NCBI RefSeq assembly: GCF_000308655.1 | Contig: NZ_BAGC01000113.1 | Location: forward strand, 1-64,000 | Direction: 5' to 3' | Source: Nocardia niigatensis NBRC 100131 | Lineage (GTDB): Bacteria; Actinomycetota; Actinomycetes; Mycobacteriales; Mycobacteriaceae | DNA length: 64,000 bases | Shown here: positions 60,991 through 64,000 of the stretch, one piece after another | Position numbering within the stretch: position 1 is the stretch's first letter | Layout: the number at the start of each line of letters is the position of its first letter | Position numbers and translations under genes: made by a program | The notes under the pieces: model-generated | The model's input: the letters and a program-made list of their open reading frames with translations, nothing else | The model's database searches: none | Told to the model about the DNA's origin: nothing

Positions 60991-61461
60991 AATCTTTCAA
61001 CTGATAGAAGAAGATTCTTTAGGTACCCCCCACCGGACCGGATCGGGATATCGCGCCGGGGCGCTCACCCGACCGACCGGCGGGGACCCCGTTGTTCGGG
61101 CTACCCAGTGTGCGGCGCTCCCTGGACAGCCCCACCCTTCGCGCACAGATAGCGATTCCTGCCCGATCATTAGGCCGTGGCGCTCCACGGGGGCCTTCTG
61201 GGATGAACGGGTGCCCAGAGGGTTCGGAGCCGCCGCAGACCCGTAGGGGCACAAGCACGCGCATAGTCGATTCGGATGTGTCAGGCCCTGAAAGTGATTT
61301 AGGTCACTGCGTGGAGTGATCCAGAACACCGAAACGCCGAGAAAATCCCCGTTTCCCCAGGTGGGAACGCACGCTTTGGTGTCGTAAGTTATGAATTACC
61401 CCAGAGGTCGGGTGTATCAATTATGTCGTCCAAGGAATGGCCTTGGATCTAACGCAAGAAC
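60991..61461. other. 470 bases without a clear gene
   Basis: No gene is supported on either strand; minus and plus short frames (60997-61329, 61092-61319) lack ribosome-binding sites and family resemblance. The stretch is downstream of the origin-like repeats and contains GTCCGGTG- and TCGGTCG-type short palindromes only. It may carry the promoter of the following replication operon (AT-rich around 61385-61430). Confidence 0.45.
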
Positions 61462-61638
61462 GTGAACGGACAACTGAAGATGCCCTACCTGACACCCGGC
61501 GCGACTGATAGGTACGACGCACGAAACTACAGCGAAGACGAACGATTCAAACTGGCTCAGATCTACCTGGACCGCGCCAAGAAGGATTGTGAACGCAAGC
61601 GGAACATCGCCTCCGCCACCACCGAGCAGGACAACTAA
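61462..61638 (+). CDS. 58-residue element protein
   Basis: A small gene starting GTG at 61462 (or ATG at 61480) and ending TAA at 61636-61638, two bases before the next start. The product reads MNGQLKMPYLTPGATDRYDA, then DERFKLAQIYLDRAKKDCER and ends ASATTEQDN. The second half is a charged amphipathic helix. It is not recognised. The tight spacing to the replication-type gene indicates a shared transcript. Confidence 0.6.
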   Translation: MNGQLKMPYLTPGATDRYDARNYSEDERFKLAQIYLDRAKKDCERKRNIASATTEQDN

Positions 61639-61640
61639 AT

Positions 61641-62735
61641 ATGACCTACGGAACCAACCTACAGGCCGAATTCTTCACAGAACTTCCCCAGCTTCAACTG
61701 CGCTCGACTGAGGACGGCCGCTCGGCGCTACTGCTTCTGCTCGAACTCCGAACCTGGAGTGCTCACGCCCGCACAGACGGTCACGTGCCCTCCTACGCGC
61801 TCCCTCTGGCCACACTGGCTCCGAACCGAGATGGCGCGCTCGAATTGCTCGCAGACGCCGGGCTCCTCGAAGTCGTGGAAGACGGCATCCAGATCGATTG
61901 GTCGGGGCAGAAGACGAAGGACGAGCGCGACGCCCAGAACGCTCAGTGGCGGCAGAGGGACAAGCACAAGCGCGGCGATCACAGCATCTGCCCGATGACA
62001 TGGACGTGCCGAAAGGCCAAAACCAACTCTGCCGCAACAACTCCCGTCGCCGAGACGAGCGCCCCGAAGAAGGCCGGGAAGCCAAAGCCAACGGCTACGC
62101 CCAGCGCGCCGGTCACTCCGGAAATCCCTACTGCCGCAGCACCTTCGGGCTACATCGATCCTGACCGTGACCTGTGTGACGACGATGGCAACCTGATCAG
62201 TCCCGAGGTGGCCAAGGCGTACGTGGCCCAGCAGGTCAGGCTGACCAAGGCCGCTGTTGCGGGGATCACCGCCAAGGCCACGACATCTGGTGTCGAATTC
62301 CGTTGCGGCGCAGACATTTACGCAATCGATCAGCGTGGGTTGCGTGATCGGACCGACCTCGAGATGAGCTACCGCGCGGCAGCTCGCGATGCCACCTACG
62401 CGCTTTTCGAGGCCATCAACGACCGGTCTGCATCCAGGGGCTGGAAGCTCGAAGAGGACGAACTGATCGGCAGCGGGGATGCCTGGTGGCCGATGGTCTT
62501 CAAGTCCGTCTGGGGAGAACTCGACCGGGATAGCCGTGACGGTTTACAGGCCATCATTGACGGGCTCGCCCCGCAGTTCGAACACCTGGCCCTGGTTGCA
62601 CTGGCCCAAGACATGCTCGGACTCCAGGAGTACGGGTACCTGTCCGATTACTCCGACCTGGTTACGCCCTACGTTCTCGACGCCATGCCCCCCGGCGTGA
62701 AAGAAGCCGTCACTGGCGCGGTAGCCCGGATGTGA
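61641..62735 (+). CDS. Winged-helix replication-type protein of the element
   Basis: A 364-residue protein. Residues about 20-85 (RSALLLLLELRTWSAHARTDGHVPSYALPLA, then ALELLADAGLLEVVEDGIQID) fit the winged-helix N-terminus of phage replisome organisers and plasmid Rep proteins. A basic, low-complexity linker follows (KAGKPKPTATPSAPVTPEIP). The C-terminal 180 residues are acidic and helical (SYRAAARDATYALFEAINDR, LIDGLAPQFEHLALVALAQD-like). There is no helicase or primase motif. A replication-initiation role is inferred from the fold, the position behind iteron-like repeats, and the element's layout. Confidence 0.6.
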   Translation: MTYGTNLQAEFFTELPQLQLRSTEDGRSALLLLLELRTWSAHARTDGHVPSYALPLATLAPNRDGALELLADAGLLEVVEDGIQIDWSGQKTKDERDAQNAQWRQRDKHKRGDHSICPMTWTCRKAKTNSAATTPVAETSAPKKAGKPKPTATPSAPVTPEIPTAAAPSGYIDPDRDLCDDDGNLISPEVAKAYVAQQVRLTKAAVAGITAKATTSGVEFRCGADIYAIDQRGLRDRTDLEMSYRAAARDATYALFEAINDRSASRGWKLEEDELIGSGDAWWPMVFKSVWGELDRDSRDGLQAIIDGLAPQFEHLALVALAQDMLGLQEYGYLSDYSDLVTPYVLDAMPPGVKEAVTGAVARM

Positions 62736-62736
62736 C

Positions 62737-62782
62737 AAGCAAGGCCCCGGAAACACACCTGCGAGCTTCCGGGGCCTTGCTT
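62737..62782. terminator. Perfect 16-bp hairpin terminator
   Basis: AAGCAAGGCCCCGGAA (62737-62752) pairs perfectly with 62767-62782 around a 14-base loop. It begins two bases after the replication-type gene's stop and also faces the end of the minus-strand gene at 62794, so it ends both. Confidence 0.9.
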
Positions 62783-62793
62783 CGAGGGTCTGC

Positions 62794-62997
62794 CTAGGCA
62801 GGGACCTTTACCGCAGCGCGACGGCCGCCACGAGACGCGTAGCGCCACTCGCTCTCGCCATCACGCCCGATGACTTCCCTGATACCCCTGAGCTCGAATT
62901 GCCGATAAGTCCTACCTCGGACAACCAGCTCCCCCTGGTATTCGCACACAATCGCGTCGGGCACTACACAGTCGAGCAGCGGATTTCGATCCAACAT
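62794..62997 (-). CDS. 67-residue antisense-orientation element protein
   Basis: The only minus-strand gene in the element. ATG at 62997 follows AGGAG at seven bases. It reads MLDRNPLLDCVVPDAIVCEY, then GELVVRGRTYRQFELRGIRE and EWRYASRGGRRAAVKVPA; a short beta-rich protein with a basic tail. Opposite orientation to the other element genes is typical of repressors or control genes in phages and satellites, but no helix-turn-helix is seen. Not recognised. Confidence 0.65.
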   Translation of the reverse strand: MLDRNPLLDCVVPDAIVCEYQGELVVRGRTYRQFELRGIREVIGRDGESEWRYASRGGRRAAVKVPA

Positions 62998-63087
62998 CAA
63001 AGCGCTCCTGCGGGTTGCGGGAATGGTCTTCTGTCATTCGATTTTACACGGTAAAGCTCGTTTCAGAAGCATCGAAGGGAAGTCTCC

Positions 63088-63270
63088 ATGGCAATCGAGT
63101 GGATCACACTCCGGGAAGCAAACGCACGCAGAAGGCGCACACGAGCACGCAAAAAAGCTCGCGAAGACCAGCGCCTCACCAACGAACTCATGGGCATCGA
63201 ACAGCCCGAAGACAAACCGAAGCGCTCGAGCGCCGAAGGCACAGGAAGGATCAATTATGACCAGCGATGA
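63088..63270 (+). CDS. 60-residue basic element protein
   Basis: MAIEWITLREANARRRRTRA followed by an ARKKAREDQRLTNELMGIEQ helix. ATG at 63088 after GAAGGGAAG. It is very basic and probably binds nucleic acid. It overlaps the next gene by 14 bases. Not recognised. Confidence 0.65.
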   Translation: MAIEWITLREANARRRRTRARKKAREDQRLTNELMGIEQPEDKPKRSSAEGTGRINYDQR

Positions 63271-63553
63271 ACTCAGCACCCAGAAGGTGAAACAGCTGCT
63301 GCATTTCGCTGTGGCGCACCTCGAGGACGACGACCTGGAACGGCGCATAGCTCAGGGTGACTGCATTCGCGTCCATATCGAGGGCGGGGAAGGGCTCACT
63401 TTCACGTGGGGTTACGACCCGAATACCGGCGAACCCCTGCCCCTGATCTACGCACAGCGTGAAGCCCTGCTCGACGACGGTACCGAATTACCCGAACCTG
63501 AGCGGGTGGACGACATTCCCGATTTCCTGCCAGACGACATCGACGAACTGTAG
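63257..63553 (+). CDS. 98-residue acidic element protein
   Basis: ATG at 63257, AGGAAGGA at 63243-63250. Sequence MTSDELSTQKVKQLLHFAVA, then GEGLTFTWGYDPNTGEPLPL and a very acidic tail (PDFLPDDIDEL). Short acidic proteins just before capsid genes are common in tailed phages; function unknown. Confidence 0.65.
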   Translation: MTSDELSTQKVKQLLHFAVAHLEDDDLERRIAQGDCIRVHIEGGEGLTFTWGYDPNTGEPLPLIYAQREALLDDGTELPEPERVDDIPDFLPDDIDEL

Positions 63554-63560
63554 TGCGTAA

Positions 63561-63660
63561 TCCCCGGCGCTATGAGCTATTCTGAACACAAGACCACATA
63601 TGCGGGCCGCGAGAGCACCCAGAAATGCCGGTCGAGAACAGAACCTGATAGCGCCGGGGA
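63561..63660. repeat. 13-bp inverted repeat closing a 74-nt loop
   Basis: TCCCCGGCGCTAT (63561-63573) pairs perfectly with ATAGCGCCGGGGA (63648-63660). The 74-base loop is largely unpaired by eye. A 47-codon open frame (63572-63715) overlaps it but has no ribosome-binding site. It is a candidate structured RNA or 5' control element right before the prohead protease gene. Confidence 0.65.
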
Positions 63661-63725
63661 TGAACGTCCTCACGAACATTCAGAACATCGCCAGGAACAA
63701 CCCTGGCCGAACTGAAGGCGCTTCT

Positions 63726-64000
63726 ATGGCCCCTGTTACCCACTTCCGGAACCGCACTCTCGACACGGCATTCGAGGCTCGCGCATTCGATGACCCGTCC
63801 ACCGAAGACGACGGATTCAACATCTCCGGCTATGCCGCCATCTGGAATTCTCCGACGATCATTCGTGAGGCTGGCGCGAGTTTTCTCGAGTCCATTTCCC
63901 CGGGCGCATTCCGCAAGACACTCCAAGAACGCGGCTCCAAAGTCGCAATGCAATGGTCGCATGGCAAAGACCCGAAGGTCGGACAGCTTCCTATCGGCGT
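63726..64000 (+). CDS. HK97-type prohead protease, 5' part
   Basis: The visible 91 residues (RNRTLDTAFEARAFDDPSTE, then FNISGYAAIWNSPTIIREAG, SFLESISPGAFRKTLQERGS, KVAMQWSHGKDPKVGQLPIG) match the HK97 prohead maturation protease family: a GYAA.F opening, a FLE.I.PGAF segment, and the H-containing WSHG motif with a nearby catalytic residue further on. It processes the capsid scaffold and signals that a capsid gene follows. GAAGG precedes ATG 63726; an in-frame ATG at 63660 is possible. The gene runs off the window. Confidence 0.88.
   Translation, partial: MAPVTHFRNRTLDTAFEARAFDDPSTEDDGFNISGYAAIWNSPTIIREAGASFLESISPGAFRKTLQERGSKVAMQWSHGKDPKVGQLPIG

Noticed and set aside
60997..61329. 110-codon minus-strand frame in the element
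   Set aside because: Composition is Pro/Ser/Arg-rich without motif; no start signal. It could be real but cannot be supported.
63572..63715. 47-codon plus-strand frame overlapping the 13-bp inverted repeat
   Set aside because: No ribosome-binding site and a His/Arg/Gln-rich composition; it is better explained by the structured region than by a gene.
1..64000. Search for tRNA, rRNA and CRISPR arrays
   Set aside because: No cloverleaf with a recognisable anticodon and T-loop GTTCRA, no rRNA-like conserved blocks, and no regularly spaced repeats were seen. The sirtuin, not a tRNA, is the integration site.

Overview
The window is high-GC actinobacterial DNA, most consistent with a mycolic-acid-containing relative of Mycobacterium and probably Nocardia. 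The pointers are a mycothiol-dependent dehydrogenase (mscR/adhE2), many FadD-type acyl-CoA ligases, F420/flavin LLM oxidoreductases, cytochrome P450, two-domain DUF4333 lipoproteins and frequent GTG/TTG starts. No rRNA, tRNA or CRISPR array was seen. Genus is inferred, not proven.

Region 1 (1-5.4 kb) is a scrapyard of mobile and broken genes: a DUF1330 gene, a 5'-truncated resolvase, a short-chain dehydrogenase with an in-frame amber codon, and an IS256-type element whose transposase carries two in-frame stops. Region 2 (5.4-16.5 kb) is a coherent catabolic cluster: CoA ligase, ferredoxin reductase, aldehyde dehydrogenase, TetR regulator, short-chain dehydrogenase, LLM oxidoreductase, P450, a kinase fused to a DUF7064-like domain, a 3Fe-4S-type ferredoxin and an SCP2 protein. 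All parts of a class I P450 electron chain are present. Three promoters share a near-identical operator-like sequence, so the TetR protein probably controls the whole set. The substrate is unknown but is likely a hydrophobic alcohol, steroid or terpenoid.

Region 3 (16.5-32.4 kb) mixes decayed genes (a tachylectin-like lectin with compensating frameshifts, flavin monooxygenase debris, and a monooxygenase N-terminus fused to an acyl-CoA ligase) with ordinary host genes: PlsC-type acyltransferase, RidA, SRPBCC, ABC1 kinase, ACT membrane protein, TfoX-like protein, YbdK-type ligase, lipoprotein, mscR plus its metallo-hydrolase partner, and the lysG/lysE lysine-export pair.

Region 4 (32.5-43.2 kb) is a myo-inositol uptake and degradation locus. 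iolG and a LacI repressor diverge from an overlapping operon of iolE-like, sugar ABC transporter (three genes), iolC, a Cgl0159-like aldolase, iolB and iolD. LacI-type operators lie in the divergent promoter.

Region 5 (43.3-58.3 kb) holds an unknown TPR-like gene, esterase debris, an unusual MFS exporter, and a second possible pathway: a double-HxlR zinc-ribbon regulator, a carotenoid oxygenase, an LLM oxidoreductase, two thiolases and a CoA ligase. A repeated operator-like motif sits before the regulator and before the oxygenase. ilvD then diverges from a TetR gene across three copies of a CAACC-N4-GGTTG site.

Region 6 (58.5 kb to the end) is the left end of an integrated element. A large serine integrase has inserted in a sirtuin gene and split it. 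Within about 4.5 kb follow interleaved inverted repeats, a winged-helix replication-type protein, several small genes, and a HK97-type prohead protease running off the window. So few genes between integrase and capsid genes suggests a capsid-forming phage satellite rather than a full prophage; this is the most interesting part of the window.
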